Shown here piece by piece: positions 1 to 8,080 of a stretch of DNA of 64,000 nt (positions within the stretch are counted from its first letter, which is position 1; each line of letters starts with the position of its first letter). A program made the translations under genes and the position numbers. This DNA comes from Candidatus Aminicenantota bacterium (lineage in GTDB: Bacteria > Acidobacteriota > Aminicenantia > Aminicenantales > Saccharicenantaceae): the NCBI GenBank assembly GCA_017999365.1, contig JAGNLW010000006.1:1-64000 (forward strand), read 5' to 3'. The notes below the pieces were generated by a model. It was given only the letters and a program-made list of their open reading frames with translations. It was not told where the DNA came from and did no database searches.

Positions 1-722
1 CCGCTGACCTGGGCGACCAGGGCCCCCGCCTCCCGCAAAAAAGCCGTCCATCGCTCGAGCTCGGGATGGGCCCGGAAGATGACGCGCTCCAGGTCGTTTT
101 CCAGAAGACCGAAGTCTCCGGACTCCAGAAAGCGCACAATTTTACTGATTTTCCCCGGGGAAGTCAAGGAGGCGTCGACGCCCGCGTAGATGAGGGGCGT
201 GGGGATGGGGAACGGGGGGAAGATGAGCAGGCACGGCAGGGGATTGAGATCGGAGAGCGGCGTCAGGACGTCGCCGATGCCCTCCCCCAGGCAGAGCCCC
301 CCTTTCAGAAAAAAGGGGACATCGGCTCCGAGGCCCCGGGCCAGGCCTGCCAGCTCGGTCTCGCCGAGGGACAGGCCCCACATCTTTCGCAGGCCCAGGA
401 GGGTCGCCGCGGCGTTGGAGCTCCCCCCGCCGAGGCCCCGGCCGGCCGGGACGGACTTGCGCACGGCGATCCGGGCCCCGACCGTCCGTTCGGCCCGGTC
501 CATGATCTTGCGGGCGGCCCGGTCGACGAGGTTGGTCCGGTCCCAGGCGATCGACGGATCGTCGCCCTCGAGGGTCACCGTGCCCGGCGGGCCGGGCTCG
601 AGGTCGATCTCGTCGTGCAGGGTGATCGTCTGGAAGAGCGTCCGGATGTCGTGATAGCCGTCGGGCCGCTTGCCGACGATCTCCAGGCCGAGGTTGATCT
701 TGGCGAAGGACCGGACGGTCAT
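1..722 (-). CDS. ispE: 4-diphosphocytidyl-2-C-methyl-D-erythritol kinase IspE, partial (3' end outside window)
   Basis: GHMP-family kinase that phosphorylates CDP-methylerythritol in the MEP isoprenoid pathway (cytosol). The first 240 codons are present and the frame runs off the left edge. The N-terminus reads RSFAKINLGLEIVGKRPDGYH, cut here to its typical features: the KINLGL strand and the DGYH motif. The ATP-binding glycine loop PAGRGLGGGSSNAAA lies near residue 95. Its ATG overlaps the stop of the lipoprotein gene upstream by 4 bp (ATGA), so translation is probably coupled. A lolB-ispE order is also found in E. coli. Identity is secure; only the C-terminus is missing. Confidence 0.95.
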   Translation of the reverse strand, partial: MTVRSFAKINLGLEIVGKRPDGYHDIRTLFQTITLHDEIDLEPGPPGTVTLEGDDPSIAWDRTNLVDRAARKIMDRAERTVGARIAVRKSVPAGRGLGGGSSNAAATLLGLRKMWGLSLGETELAGLARGLGADVPFFLKGGLCLGEGIGDVLTPLSDLNPLPCLLIFPPFPIPTPLIYAGVDASLTSPGKISKIVRFLESGDFGLLENDLERVIFRAHPELERWTAFLREAGALVAQVS

Positions 723-1423
723 CGTTCGACGAGCTCCAGGATCTCCTCCCAGGTCTTCGCGGCGTAGCCGCGGAGGAAGGCCGTGTCGAAAGCCTCCGGC
801 CGCTCCGGGGGATCGAAGGCCAGCTTCGAGACCTTGATCCGGCCCGTCGTCCCGGGCCCGGCGAGGCCGATCGTGCGCGGCACGCCGTCGCCGGGGAAGA
901 AGGCCTCGACGGCGAACGCATACTCGCCGCGCCGGCCGGACGCGAGCCGGCCTGCGGCGTCGCGCTCCGGCCGCCAGGCGTCGCCGCCGGCCGCGGCCGC
1001 CGGGTCGCCCGGCCACACGCCCGAGAGCAGGAGCACGGCGTCGCCGGGCTCGAGGGCCACCCCGAGGACCCGGCCCATCATGGTCCCGGCGTCGTCCTCG
1101 GCGTAGACCTTGCGGTTCGGCAGGACGAACCAGCCCCGGCCGTCGCGGAAGACGATCAGGAAGACGGTCCGGCCGAGGGGATCGAAGGCCTCGACCCGGC
1201 CGCGGTCCGGACGGCGGAAGGCGAAGGCGAACCGGCCCTTGACCGAGGCCTCGGCGCCGGCGACGGAGGCCGTGCCGACGCCCTCGACGGCGGCGACGCC
1301 GCCCGCGGGCGGGACGAGACGGGGCGGCCGCGGGGCGCAGGCCGGCACGGCGGCGAGAGCGGCGGCGACAGCGATGGGGAGAAGGGACAGCCGGCCGCGG
1401 ACGGCCGGTCTATTTGAACCCAT
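719..1423 (-). CDS. LolB-like outer-membrane lipoprotein
   Basis: A 234-residue predicted lipoprotein. It has a signal peptide with a lipobox-like ending (AAVPAC, Cys near residue 29). The rest is beta-rich, with a segment resembling LolB/DUF4292 proteins (VKGRFAFAFRRPDRGRVE, then a DPLGR turn). LolB receives lipoproteins from LolA and inserts them in the outer membrane. The position directly upstream of ispE, with a 4-bp overlap, matches the lolB-ispE arrangement of Proteobacteria and supports the call. Sequence similarity to true LolB looks weak by eye, so another DUF4292-type lipoprotein is possible. Confidence 0.6.
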   Translation of the reverse strand: MGSNRPAVRGRLSLLPIAVAAALAAVPACAPRPPRLVPPAGGVAAVEGVGTASVAGAEASVKGRFAFAFRRPDRGRVEAFDPLGRTVFLIVFRDGRGWFVLPNRKVYAEDDAGTMMGRVLGVALEPGDAVLLLSGVWPGDPAAAAGGDAWRPERDAAGRLASGRRGEYAFAVEAFFPGDGVPRTIGLAGPGTTGRIKVSKLAFDPPERPEAFDTAFLRGYAAKTWEEILELVER

Positions 1424-1604
1424 AATCTTCGGTCTTGGGCGGCTTCTTCGGCTCCTCGGCCCGCGCCTGCAGCCGTTTCTTGCGGAACAGCGGATAGAAC
1501 GGCGACTTGACGCGGCGGCCGAAGCAGGACATGTTGGGGTTGAGGATGAGGAGAAGGACGAAGGCCGCGAAGATGATCAGGACCGCGGTCATGCTCCATT
1601 TCAT
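1410..1604 (-). CDS. Small single-pass membrane protein, unknown function
   Basis: A 64-residue protein with one N-terminal hydrophobic helix (about residues 6-22) followed by a basic, proline- and lysine-rich tail, most likely cytoplasmic. Its end overlaps the start of the LolB-like gene by 14 bp, and a G-rich ribosome-binding stretch precedes the ATG. I do not recognise the family. Because it leads the lolB-ispE run, an envelope role is a reasonable guess but nothing more. Confidence 0.6.
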   Translation of the reverse strand: MKWSMTAVLIIFAAFVLLLILNPNMSCFGRRVKSPFYPLFRKKRLQARAEEPKKPPKTEDYGFK

Positions 1605-1677
1605 GGTCCGACCCCCTGCGTCCGTCTCCCGGCCGGGACGTGACGGCGCGTTCTAAGCCCCGACGGTCCCGGACGGT

Positions 1678-1812
1678 TCATTCGGGGTTTTCGGGCTCTT
1701 CCTGGAAGATCGGGATCTTGGATTTCTCTTTTTCTTTCCCGAGATATTGGCCAAGGAAGAACACCGTGCCCAACGTCAGCACCGCGAGCAGGAATTTGAA
1801 GAAGCCTTTCAT
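1678..1812 (-). CDS. 44-residue small membrane protein, unknown function
   Basis: A short frame starting ATGAAAGGC with a GGGAAGG ribosome-binding site 7 nt upstream and a consensus-like promoter (1831-1858). The product has a Lys/Phe start, a hydrophobic helix (about residues 5-20) with a GQYLGKEKEKSK junction, and an acidic tail ending EEPENPE. The organisation (helix, basic patch, acidic tail) resembles small YtxH-like membrane proteins, but the family is not identified. It may be the first gene of the transcript running into the 64-residue protein, LolB and IspE; the gap between them is 73 bp. Confidence 0.6.
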   Translation of the reverse strand: MKGFFKFLLAVLTLGTVFFLGQYLGKEKEKSKIPIFQEEPENPE

Positions 1813-1830
1813 CGCAACCTTCCCTGTTTC

Positions 1831-1858
1831 ATTCTATTCAAACGCGCCCAAAAGTCAA
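1831..1858 (-). promoter_or_regulatory. Sigma70-type promoter for the leftward small-protein/lolB/ispE run
   Basis: On the minus strand TTGACT (1853-1858) and TAGAAT (1831-1836) are separated by 16 bp, upstream of the 44-residue gene. It is divergent from the MEMO-AMMECR1 promoter. Confidence 0.6.
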
Positions 1859-1869
1859 TGAGCGCCGGA

Positions 1870-1898
1870 TTGCTTTTTGGACCGGCCGTGCCTATAGT
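1870..1898 (+). promoter_or_regulatory. Promoter of the MEMO-AMMECR1 fusion gene
   Basis: TTGCTT (1870-1875), a 17-bp spacer, then TATAGT (1893-1898), about 40 bp before the ATG. A GGAGG-type ribosome-binding site (cggaggg) precedes the start codon. Confidence 0.55.
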
Positions 1899-1936
1899 GG
1901 GGCCGTGGGGCGCGGCGGCGCGCCCCGGAGGGACCC

Positions 1937-3379
1937 ATGACGCACGTCCTGGCCGCGGCCGTCCTGCTGGCCGCGCTCTTCCCGGCCCAAGCCGACGGCC
2001 CGTCCGTGCGCCCGCCCGCGTTCGCGGGCACGTTCTATCCGGACGATCCGGCCGCGCTGGCCGCCGAGATCGACCGGTCCCTGGACGCCGCGGGCGCGCC
2101 GGGGGACGAGCCCGCCGGCCGGATCGTCGGCCTCATCGCCCCCCACGCCGGGTACGTCTACTCCGGGCGCACGGCCGCGGCCGCCTACGCCCGGATCCGC
2201 GGCCGGAAGATCGCCGCGGTGGTCATCGTCGCCCCGTCCCACCGGGCCGATTTCGAAGGCCTGGCCGTCTGGCCCGAGGGCGGCTTCCGCACCCCGCTCG
2301 GCGTCGCCCGCGTCGACGCGGTCCTGGCCAAGGCCATCGCCAAGGCCTCCGGCGCCCGCTATCGGCCCGAGGCCTTCGCCGAGGAGCACGCCGTCGAGGT
2401 CCAGGTGCCGTTCGTCCAAAGGGCCCTGCCCGGGGCGGCCATCGTGCCCCTGGTCATGGGCCGGCAGACCGGGGCCACCGTCCGCGGCCTGGCCGCCGCG
2501 CTGGCCAAGACCTGTCTCGACAAGGACGTCCTCGTCGTCGCCTCGACCGACCTCTCCCACTATCTGCCGAAGGCCCAGGCCCGGAGGACGGACGCCGCGA
2601 CTGCGGCCCTCATCGAGGGCCTGAAGTCGGAGACGCTCATCCGCAAGGCCGAGGCCGGAGAGAACGTCATGTGCGGCGGCGGGCCGGTGGCGGCCCTTCT
2701 GCTCTACGCCCGGAAGGCGGGGCAGGCCCGGGTCCGGATCGCGGCCCGGACGGACTCCTCGTCCTTCGGCGGCCCGGTCGTCGGCTACCTCGCCGCGGCC
2801 GTCTACGCGGCGGCGCCGGGCGCAACGGACGGACCGGGCGCGTTTCTGGACGCCGCGGACAAGGCCGCGCTCCTGAGCCTGGCCCGGGCCGCCGTGGCCG
2901 AGTTCCTGGCCACCGGCGCCGAGATCGAGGACCGCACCGGCCGGGCCGGTCTGGCCGAGCCGCGGGGCGCCTTCGTCACCCTGACCCGGAAGGGCGAGTT
3001 GCGCGGCTGCATCGGCTTCATCGCCCCGGTCCTGCCGCTCGGCCGGGCCGTCATCCGGGCGGCCATCTACGCCGCCACGGAGGACCCGCGCTTCCCGCGC
3101 GTCGAGCCGGACGAACTGGACGGCCTGCGCTTCGAGATCTCGGTCCTGACCCCGGCCCGCGAGATCGACGATCCCCGGACCGTCGTGGTCGGGACACACG
3201 GCCTGATCGTCGAGAAGGACGGCCGCAGCGGCGTCCTCCTGCCTCAGGTCGCCGTCGACGAGGGCTGGGACCGGACCGCCTTCCTCGGGCAGGTCTGCCT
3301 CAAGGCCGGCCTGCCGCCGGACGCCTGGCGGCGGGGGGCCCGGCTGTCCGTCTTCGAAGCCGTCGTCTTTCACGAATAG
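1937..3379 (+). CDS. AmmeMemoRadiSam proteins B and A fused: MEMO-like dioxygenase-fold domain plus AMMECR1 domain, exported
   Basis: 480 residues. A hydrophobic N-terminus ending in an Ala-x-Ala-like site (FPAQA, residues 15-19) looks like a signal peptide. Residues about 25-290 form a MEMO1/LigB-like domain with the start motif PAFAGTFYPDD, the PHAGYVYSG histidine motif and APSHR, which correspond to metal-ligand regions of the LigB fold. Residues about 295-480 form an AMMECR1 domain with the LRGCIGF signature and the DPRFP segment. In many bacteria and archaea these two domains accompany a radical SAM enzyme (the AmmeMemoRadiSam system), and fusions are known. No radical SAM gene lies within this window. 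The biochemical function of the system is unresolved. The predicted export is odd for a family usually drawn as cytosolic. Confidence 0.9.
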   Translation: MTHVLAAAVLLAALFPAQADGPSVRPPAFAGTFYPDDPAALAAEIDRSLDAAGAPGDEPAGRIVGLIAPHAGYVYSGRTAAAAYARIRGRKIAAVVIVAPSHRADFEGLAVWPEGGFRTPLGVARVDAVLAKAIAKASGARYRPEAFAEEHAVEVQVPFVQRALPGAAIVPLVMGRQTGATVRGLAAALAKTCLDKDVLVVASTDLSHYLPKAQARRTDAATAALIEGLKSETLIRKAEAGENVMCGGGPVAALLLYARKAGQARVRIAARTDSSSFGGPVVGYLAAAVYAAAPGATDGPGAFLDAADKAALLSLARAAVAEFLATGAEIEDRTGRAGLAEPRGAFVTLTRKGELRGCIGFIAPVLPLGRAVIRAAIYAATEDPRFPRVEPDELDGLRFEISVLTPAREIDDPRTVVVGTHGLIVEKDGRSGVLLPQVAVDEGWDRTAFLGQVCLKAGLPPDAWRRGARLSVFEAVVFHE

Positions 3380-3404
3380 AGGGCGCCCTTTCGGGCCTCC
3401 GTTC

Positions 3405-3413
3405 TGCTATAAT
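3405..3413 (+). promoter_or_regulatory. Extended -10 promoter before the FmdB-like gene
   Basis: TGCTATAAT is a consensus extended -10 element. I see no good -35 hexamer, as expected for extended -10 promoters. The start codon follows about 33 bp later. Confidence 0.5.
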
Positions 3414-3445
3414 GGGACATTATCCGTCGACCGGAGTCATCGCCG

Positions 3446-3736
3446 ATGCCGCTATACGAATACCAGTGCACGAAGTGCCGCCACGTCTGCGAGGTCCTGC
3501 AGAAGGCCAAGGACAAGCCGCTCGAGGCCTGCCCGAAGTGCGGCGGCGCCGTCGTCAAGCTCATCTCCTCGCCGGCCATCCAGTTCAAGGGCAACGGCTG
3601 GTACATCACCGACTACGCCAAGAAGAGCTCGCCGGACGCCGCCGGCAAGGCCTCTTCCAAGTCCCCGTCCAAGCCGGCCGCGGAGGCCTGTTCCGGAGAG
3701 GCGCCCAAGGGCAAGCCGGACAAGCCGTCCGAATGA
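3446..3736 (+). CDS. FmdB-family zinc ribbon protein
   Basis: 96 residues starting MPLYEYQCTKC, the hallmark of the FmdB/CxxC_CXXC_SSSS regulatory family. Two CxxC pairs (CTKC near residue 9 and CPKC near 30) would hold one zinc ion. The remainder is a lysine/proline/serine-rich low-complexity tail. Members are small putative nucleic-acid-binding or regulatory proteins of unknown precise role. It has its own extended -10 promoter and may be co-transcribed with gmhB and rel. Confidence 0.85.
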   Translation: MPLYEYQCTKCRHVCEVLQKAKDKPLEACPKCGGAVVKLISSPAIQFKGNGWYITDYAKKSSPDAAGKASSKSPSKPAAEACSGEAPKGKPDKPSE

Positions 3737-3776
3737 CCTCCGCGCGGAGGCCTTTCGCCGGGGGCGAGCGCCAGAC

Positions 3777-4346
3777 ATGACCATGCGCCGGGCCGTCTTC
3801 CTCGACCGCGACGGGACGCTCAACGAGGACACGGGCTATCCCGCCGATTTCCGGCAGGTCCACATCTATGCGGCCGCCTTCGAGGCCGTGCGCCGGCTGC
3901 GGGCGGCCGGTTTCGTCCCCGTCGTCGTCACCCACCAATCCGGAGTGGCCCGCGGCTATTTCGGCCCGGCCGAGCTCGACGGGCTCCACGCCCGCTTCCT
4001 CGAGGCTTTCGCCCGCGAGGGCGCCCCGCTCGAAAAGATCTACGCCTGCCCCCACGGCGACGCGACGCCGGACGGCCCCGGCTGCGGCTGCGCCAAGCCC
4101 GCGCCCGGGCTGGGGCGGCGGGCCGCGCGCGAGCTCGGCCTCGACCTCGCCGCGTCGTACATGGTCGGGGACAAGGACGTCGACGTCCTGTTCGGCCTCA
4201 ACCTCGGGGCGACGCCGGTCCTGGTCCTGACGGGCTACGGCCGGGCCGCCGCGGCCCGGCTCGAGGCCCTGGGGGTCCGGCCGGCCCACGCCGCGGCCGG
4301 CATCCTCGAAGCGGCCGACTGGATCGCCGGGCGGGGAGGGGCCTGA
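3777..4346 (+). CDS. gmhB: D-glycero-D-manno-heptose-1,7-bisphosphate 7-phosphatase (HAD family)
   Basis: 189-residue HAD phosphatase of the histidinol-phosphatase/GmhB type. Motif I is FLDRDGTLNED (nucleophile and acid/base Asp), motif II is HQSG, and MVGDKDVDV carries the motif III-IV aspartates. The insert ACPHGD...GCGCAKPAPG supplies the Cys/His ligands of the zinc site typical of GmhB. It makes heptose-1-phosphate for LPS core precursors, which supports a diderm envelope. The start at 3777 is used here; an in-frame ATG 6 nt later is equally possible. Related phosphatases act on histidinol phosphate, and no his genes are nearby. Confidence 0.85.
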   Translation: MTMRRAVFLDRDGTLNEDTGYPADFRQVHIYAAAFEAVRRLRAAGFVPVVVTHQSGVARGYFGPAELDGLHARFLEAFAREGAPLEKIYACPHGDATPDGPGCGCAKPAPGLGRRAARELGLDLAASYMVGDKDVDVLFGLNLGATPVLVLTGYGRAAAARLEALGVRPAHAAAGILEAADWIAGRGGA

Positions 4347-4350
4347 GGCC

Positions 4351-6498
4351 ATGGTCCGCTTCGACGACATCGTCGAGAAGGCCGAGGCCTACATCGGCGA
4401 GAAGGACGTCGCCGTCCTGCGCAAGGCTTACGTCTTCGCCGGCCAGGCCCACAAGGGCCAGGTCCGCCGGTCGGGCGAACCCTACCTCAGCCACCCCCTC
4501 GAGGTGGCCGCGCTGCTCGCCGACATGCGCCTCGACCGCACGACCCTCGTCGCCGCCCTTCTCCACGACGTCCTCGAGGACACCGAGACGAAGGCCGCCG
4601 AGCTGCGCGAGGCCTTCGGCAAGGAGGTCGCCGGCCTCGTCGAGGGCGTGACCAAGATCAGCCGCCTCCAGGAGGTCTCGGCCGAGGCCCGCCGGGCCGA
4701 GACGCTGCGCAAGATCATCCTGGCCATGACCGACGACATCCGCGTCATCTTCATCAAGCTGGCCGACCGCATCCACAACCTCAAGACCCTGCGCTTCCTC
4801 GACGAGGAGCGGCAGCGCCAGATCGCCCGCGAGACCCTGGACGTCTACGTCCCCATCGCCAACCGCCTCGGCATGGGGCGCATCCGGGCCGAGCTCGAGG
4901 ACCTGTCCTTCCGCTACGTGGAGCCCGAGGAGTTCGCCAAGATCGCCGCCGAGGTCGAGCCGCAGCGCAAGGCGGCCGAGGCCGACCTGGCCGCGATGAC
5001 CGCGACCCTGCGCGGGCTCCTGGCCGCCAACGGGTTGGAGGCCGAGGTCTACTCGCGGGTCAAGCGGCCCTACAGCGTCTGGAGCAAGATGAAGCGGCGC
5101 GACATCGACTTCGACCAGGTCTTCGACTTCCTGGCCCTGCGCGTCGTCACCGGGTCGGTCAAGGACTGCTACGCCGTCCTGGGCATCATCCACCAGCGCT
5201 GGCCGCACCTGCCGCAGCGCTTCCGCGATTTCATCGCCATGCCCAAGCCCAATCTGTACCAGGCCCTGCACACGACGGTCATCACGGAGGGGCGCAAGAC
5301 CTTCGAGATCCAGGTCCGGACGCGCGAGATGCACGACCTGGCCGAGAACGGCATCGCCGCCCACTGGCGTTACAAGGACGACGCGCCGCCCGCCCCGATG
5401 AAGGAGGACCGACGCCTCCATTGGCTCCGGGAGATGGCCGCCCTGTTCGAGGAGAAGAAGAACCCCCAGGAGTTCCTGCGCAGCCTGAAATCGAACCTCG
5501 TCCCCGACGAGGTCTACGCCTTCACGCCCAAGGGCAAGGTCGTCGACCTGCCGGCCGGGGCCACGGCCCTCGACTTCGCCTTCAAGATCCACACCGAGGT
5601 CGGCCTCCACGCCGCCGGGGCCCGCGTCAACGGCACCGCGGCCCCCCTCAAGACGGCCCTCAAGACCGGCGACATCGTCGAGATCCTGACCGACCCGGCC
5701 AAGGCCCCGACCCGGGCCCTGCTGGCCGCGGCGGCGACGCCGGGCGCCCGCCAGCAGCTGCGCCGCTGGCTCAACCTCCGCAGCCGGACCACGAGCGCGG
5801 CGCTCGGCCGGCGGCTCTGGGAGAAGGAGACGGCCAAGTACGTCCTGCCTTCCGGCAAGCGGCGCGACGAGGAGCTGGCCGCGCGGATCGGCTCCGCGCT
5901 CGGCCCGCGGGTGTCGTCGCTCGAGGAGTTCTTCCGGCAGGTCGGACTGGGGCGGGTCGTCGTCGACCGGGCCCTCGTCGAGTCGGTCTACGGACCGGTC
6001 GCGCCGCGCCGGCCGGGCCTCGCGGCCAAGGCCGCGGCCCGCTTCGTGCCCGGGCCCGGCGGCGGGGTCCGCATCAAGGACGCCGACTCGCCGATGATCA
6101 AGCTGGCCCGTTGCTGTTCGCCCGTCAAGGGCGAGCCCGTCGTCGGCTACATCACGGCCGGCCGCGGCCTGACCGTCCACTCCCTGCGCTGTCCCCTGGT
6201 GGCCAAAGAGGTCCTCGACAACCAGCGCCTGGTCGAGGTGTCCTGGGACCCGGACCTGGCCGGGACCTTCAAGGCCCGGCTCCTCGTCAAGACCCACGAT
6301 ACGCCGGGCGTCCTGGCCAAGGTGGCGACCGCCGTCGCCGGGCTCGAAGGGGATATCTCCAAAGCCGAGGCGGCCACGGCCGCGGAGGGGAAGGCCCGCA
6401 TCACGCTGGACGTCCGCATCCGGGACCTCCGGCACCTCGAAGCCATCTCGAGGAAGATCGCGGGATTGAAAGAAGTCGTTTCGGTCGACCGGGTCTAA
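4351..6498 (+). CDS. rel: Bifunctional (p)ppGpp synthetase/hydrolase (Rel/SpoT)
   Basis: 715 residues with the full Rel/SpoT layout. The N-terminal HD hydrolase has HKGQVRRSGEPYLSHP, LLHDVLEDT and KLADRIHNL. The synthetase has SRVKRPYSVWSKMKRR, the RFRDFIAMPKPNLYQALHT segment, and EIQVRT. A TGS domain follows (about 385-445), then a Cys-containing RIS/zinc-finger-like segment (LARCCSPVKGEPVVGYI), and a C-terminal ACT domain. Intact HD motifs and the synthetase core indicate that it both makes and degrades the stringent-response alarmone. It follows gmhB by 4 bp. The 3' end overlaps the convergent rpmB by 4 bp. Confidence 0.95.
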   Translation: MVRFDDIVEKAEAYIGEKDVAVLRKAYVFAGQAHKGQVRRSGEPYLSHPLEVAALLADMRLDRTTLVAALLHDVLEDTETKAAELREAFGKEVAGLVEGVTKISRLQEVSAEARRAETLRKIILAMTDDIRVIFIKLADRIHNLKTLRFLDEERQRQIARETLDVYVPIANRLGMGRIRAELEDLSFRYVEPEEFAKIAAEVEPQRKAAEADLAAMTATLRGLLAANGLEAEVYSRVKRPYSVWSKMKRRDIDFDQVFDFLALRVVTGSVKDCYAVLGIIHQRWPHLPQRFRDFIAMPKPNLYQALHTTVITEGRKTFEIQVRTREMHDLAENGIAAHWRYKDDAPPAPMKEDRRLHWLREMAALFEEKKNPQEFLRSLKSNLVPDEVYAFTPKGKVVDLPAGATALDFAFKIHTEVGLHAAGARVNGTAAPLKTALKTGDIVEILTDPAKAPTRALLAAAATPGARQQLRRWLNLRSRTTSAALGRRLWEKETAKYVLPSGKRRDEELAARIGSALGPRVSSLEEFFRQVGLGRVVVDRALVESVYGPVAPRRPGLAAKAAARFVPGPGGGVRIKDADSPMIKLARCCSPVKGEPVVGYITAGRGLTVHSLRCPLVAKEVLDNQRLVEVSWDPDLAGTFKARLLVKTHDTPGVLAKVATAVAGLEGDISKAEAATAAEGKARITLDVRIRDLRHLEAISRKIAGLKEVVSVDRV

Positions 6499-6686
6499 GC
6501 GGCCTTAGCCACTTTGCCCGAGCGCAGGCAGCGCGAACAGACCCAGATCTGGCGGTTGCCCTTGGCCGTCTGGGCTTTGACCCGTTGCAGGTTGGGCTTC
6601 CACTTCTTCGGGGACGACTTGTGGGAGTGGCTGACGCTATGCCCGAAGACGGGGCCTTTTTCGCAGATGGCGCAGACTTTCGGCAT
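6495..6686 (-). CDS. rpmB: 50S ribosomal protein L28, zinc-binding (C+) form
   Basis: 63 residues starting MPKVCAICEKGPVFGHSVSHS, quoted in full 21-residue form only by position here: Cys5/Cys8 and Cys50/Cys53 form two CxxC pairs. This is the zinc-containing C+ paralogue type. It is monocistronic with a strong promoter at 6720-6748, and its 3' end runs 4 bp into rel on the opposite strand. Confidence 0.95.
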   Translation of the reverse strand: MPKVCAICEKGPVFGHSVSHSHKSSPKKWKPNLQRVKAQTAKGNRQIWVCSRCLRSGKVAKAA

Positions 6687-6719
6687 GGTTCGGTCTCTTT
6701 CGTCTCGTTTTGAACCGGA

Positions 6720-6748
6720 TTTATACCACAAATGCCGGCCGGACGCAA
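6720..6748 (-). promoter_or_regulatory. rpmB promoter
   Basis: Minus-strand TTGCGT (6743-6748), a 17-bp spacer and TATAAA (6720-6725), about 34 bp before the L28 start. Confidence 0.6.
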
Positions 6749-6762
6749 ATCCGCGGCCGCGC

Positions 6763-6791
6763 TTGACCCGGAGGCCGGACGGCCTTATCCT
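6763..6791 (+). promoter_or_regulatory. Promoter of the TPR lipoprotein gene
   Basis: TTGACC (6763-6768), a 17-bp spacer and TATCCT (6786-6791). The predicted transcript start is only about 9 nt from the ATG at 6807, giving a very short leader. It is back to back with the rpmB promoter. Confidence 0.5.
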
Positions 6792-6806
6792 GGGACCGAG
6801 GCCGTC

Positions 6807-7157
6807 ATGAGGTCCCCCGCGCCCGCCGCGGCCGCCGTCGCCGCGGCCGTCCTGCTCGCCCTCTCGGGCTGCGCCCGCTCCCCGTCCGCCGCTCTCGTCG
6901 CTTCGGGCCTGGCCGCGGCCCGGGCCGACGCTTGGGACGACGCCGTGCGCGAGTGGACGAGGGCCGTCGAAAGAGAGCCCGGCTCGGCGGCCGCCCACAA
7001 CAACCTGGCCGTCGCCTACGAGCGCCGGGGCGCCTGGGACGAGGCCGCCAGGGAGTACGGGACGGCCCGCCGCCTGGCCCCGGACGACGCGGCCATCCGG
7101 GCCAACCACGAGGCCTTCAAGGCCCGGCTGGAACGGCTGAGAGGGAAGTCCTCGTGA
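6807..7157 (+). CDS. TPR-repeat lipoprotein
   Basis: 116 residues. The signal peptide has a clear lipobox (ALSGC, Cys near residue 22). The body holds about two tetratricopeptide repeats, seen as W.RAVEREPGSAAAHNNLAVAY and the following AWDEAAREYGTARRLAPDD helix pair. It is likely anchored in an envelope membrane as a protein-protein adaptor. The start at 6807 was chosen because it gives an intact lipoprotein signal; an earlier in-frame ATG at 6732 would lie upstream of the promoter. The stop overlaps the next start as GTGA. Confidence 0.75.
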   Translation: MRSPAPAAAAVAAAVLLALSGCARSPSAALVASGLAAARADAWDDAVREWTRAVEREPGSAAAHNNLAVAYERRGAWDEAAREYGTARRLAPDDAAIRANHEAFKARLERLRGKSS

Positions 7158-7798
7158 AGGCCGCCGCCGCCCTCGCCGTGACGGCCGCCCTGACCGCGGC
7201 CATGGCCTGCGGCGGCGCCCCGGTGGAGATCAGCCTGGAGCTGCCGGGCGTCGCGGCCCTGCCGGCCGGCGCCTACGGCGAGATCGTCGTGACCGACCTG
7301 GCGGAGCCCTCTCCGGTCCCCGGCTTCGCCGCCGGAACGGAGCTGGCCGCCTATCTCGCGGCCGAGCTCGGCCGCGCCTTCCCCGGCCGCGTGTCGCGGG
7401 CGGCCGGGCCCGTCGCGGCCCTGGCCGGGCAGCCGCCCGGCGCCGTCTGGCGGGAAGCCGGATCGGGCCTCGACCGCGCCGTCTTCCTCACCGGCACCGT
7501 GACGCTGGCCGGACAGGTGCGCAAGGCCGTCGACAAGGACGCCCCGTCGGACGGACCGTTCAAGCGGACCCTGGTCGAGAAGAAGCGGTGGACGATGGCC
7601 GTCGATCTCGTCTTCGTGTCCGCCGCGACCGGCGAGGCCGTCCACCGGACCTCGCTCAGCGAGGAGCGCGAATACGCCGAGCTCGACAAGCCGGCCGAAT
7701 TCGCCTTCTCCGATCTCTCCCAGCGCATCCGCGACCGCCTGCTGCCGGCCCTGCTCGGCACGACGACCGTGGAGCGGCGGACGCTCCTGCGCCGCTGA
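7154..7798 (+). CDS. Predicted lipoprotein, unknown function
   Basis: 214 residues from a GTG start that overlaps the preceding stop by 4 bp. The lipobox-like end of the signal peptide is TAAMAC (Cys near 17). The mature part has alternating strands and helices with a conserved-looking KKRWTMAVDLVFV segment and a C-terminal SDLSQRIRDRLLPALLG helix. These resemble small envelope lipoproteins that handle stress or assembly, but I cannot name a family. It is co-transcribed with the TPR lipoprotein, so they may form a pair. Confidence 0.65.
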   Translation: MKAAAALAVTAALTAAMACGGAPVEISLELPGVAALPAGAYGEIVVTDLAEPSPVPGFAAGTELAAYLAAELGRAFPGRVSRAAGPVAALAGQPPGAVWREAGSGLDRAVFLTGTVTLAGQVRKAVDKDAPSDGPFKRTLVEKKRWTMAVDLVFVSAATGEAVHRTSLSEEREYAELDKPAEFAFSDLSQRIRDRLLPALLGTTTVERRTLLRR

Positions 7799-7979
7799 CC
7801 CCGGCGCCGCCCTAAGTTCGACAAAAGGCAAGATTTCCACAGGGGGGCCGGACCCCGGCCGGAGCCATTTCCGGGGCCCTCGGAGGCCTTCTCGGGACCT
7901 TCGGGACCCGGCCGCGGGCCGGCGCCGGGAAGCCCCCGCCGCGGACCTTCCCGGTCCCGGTTTTCCCCTAAAAAAAAGC

Positions 7980-8008
7980 TTGAACCGCCCCCCCCGGAAT
8001 GCTATGAT
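7980..8008 (+). promoter_or_regulatory. dnaA promoter
   Basis: TTGAAC (7980-7985), a 17-bp spacer and TATGAT (8003-8008), with a TGC extended -10. The DnaA boxes at 8049-8080 lie just downstream in the leader, a position suited to autorepression. Confidence 0.6.
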
Positions 8009-8048
8009 GGCCGGGCCTCTCCCGGACGGTCCAAGCTCCCGGAGAGGA

Positions 8049-8080
8049 TTTTCCACAGATGTGGAAAAAACTGTGGAAAA
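8049..8080. promoter_or_regulatory. Cluster of three DnaA-box-like 9-mers
   Basis: TTTTCCACA at 8049-8057 (plus) and its complement TGTGGAAAA at 8060-8068 and 8072-8080 differ from the E. coli consensus TTATCCACA by one base. Two more copies of the same 9-mer lie inside dnaA (8773-8781 plus, 9149-9157 minus). Confidence 0.7.

Noticed and set aside
1605..1677. A gene in the gap between the two small membrane proteins
   Set aside because: No frame with a start, ribosome-binding site and plausible product was found.
4198..6435. A 745-codon leftward open frame opposite rel
   Set aside because: Low complexity, no recognisable domain, antisense to rel.
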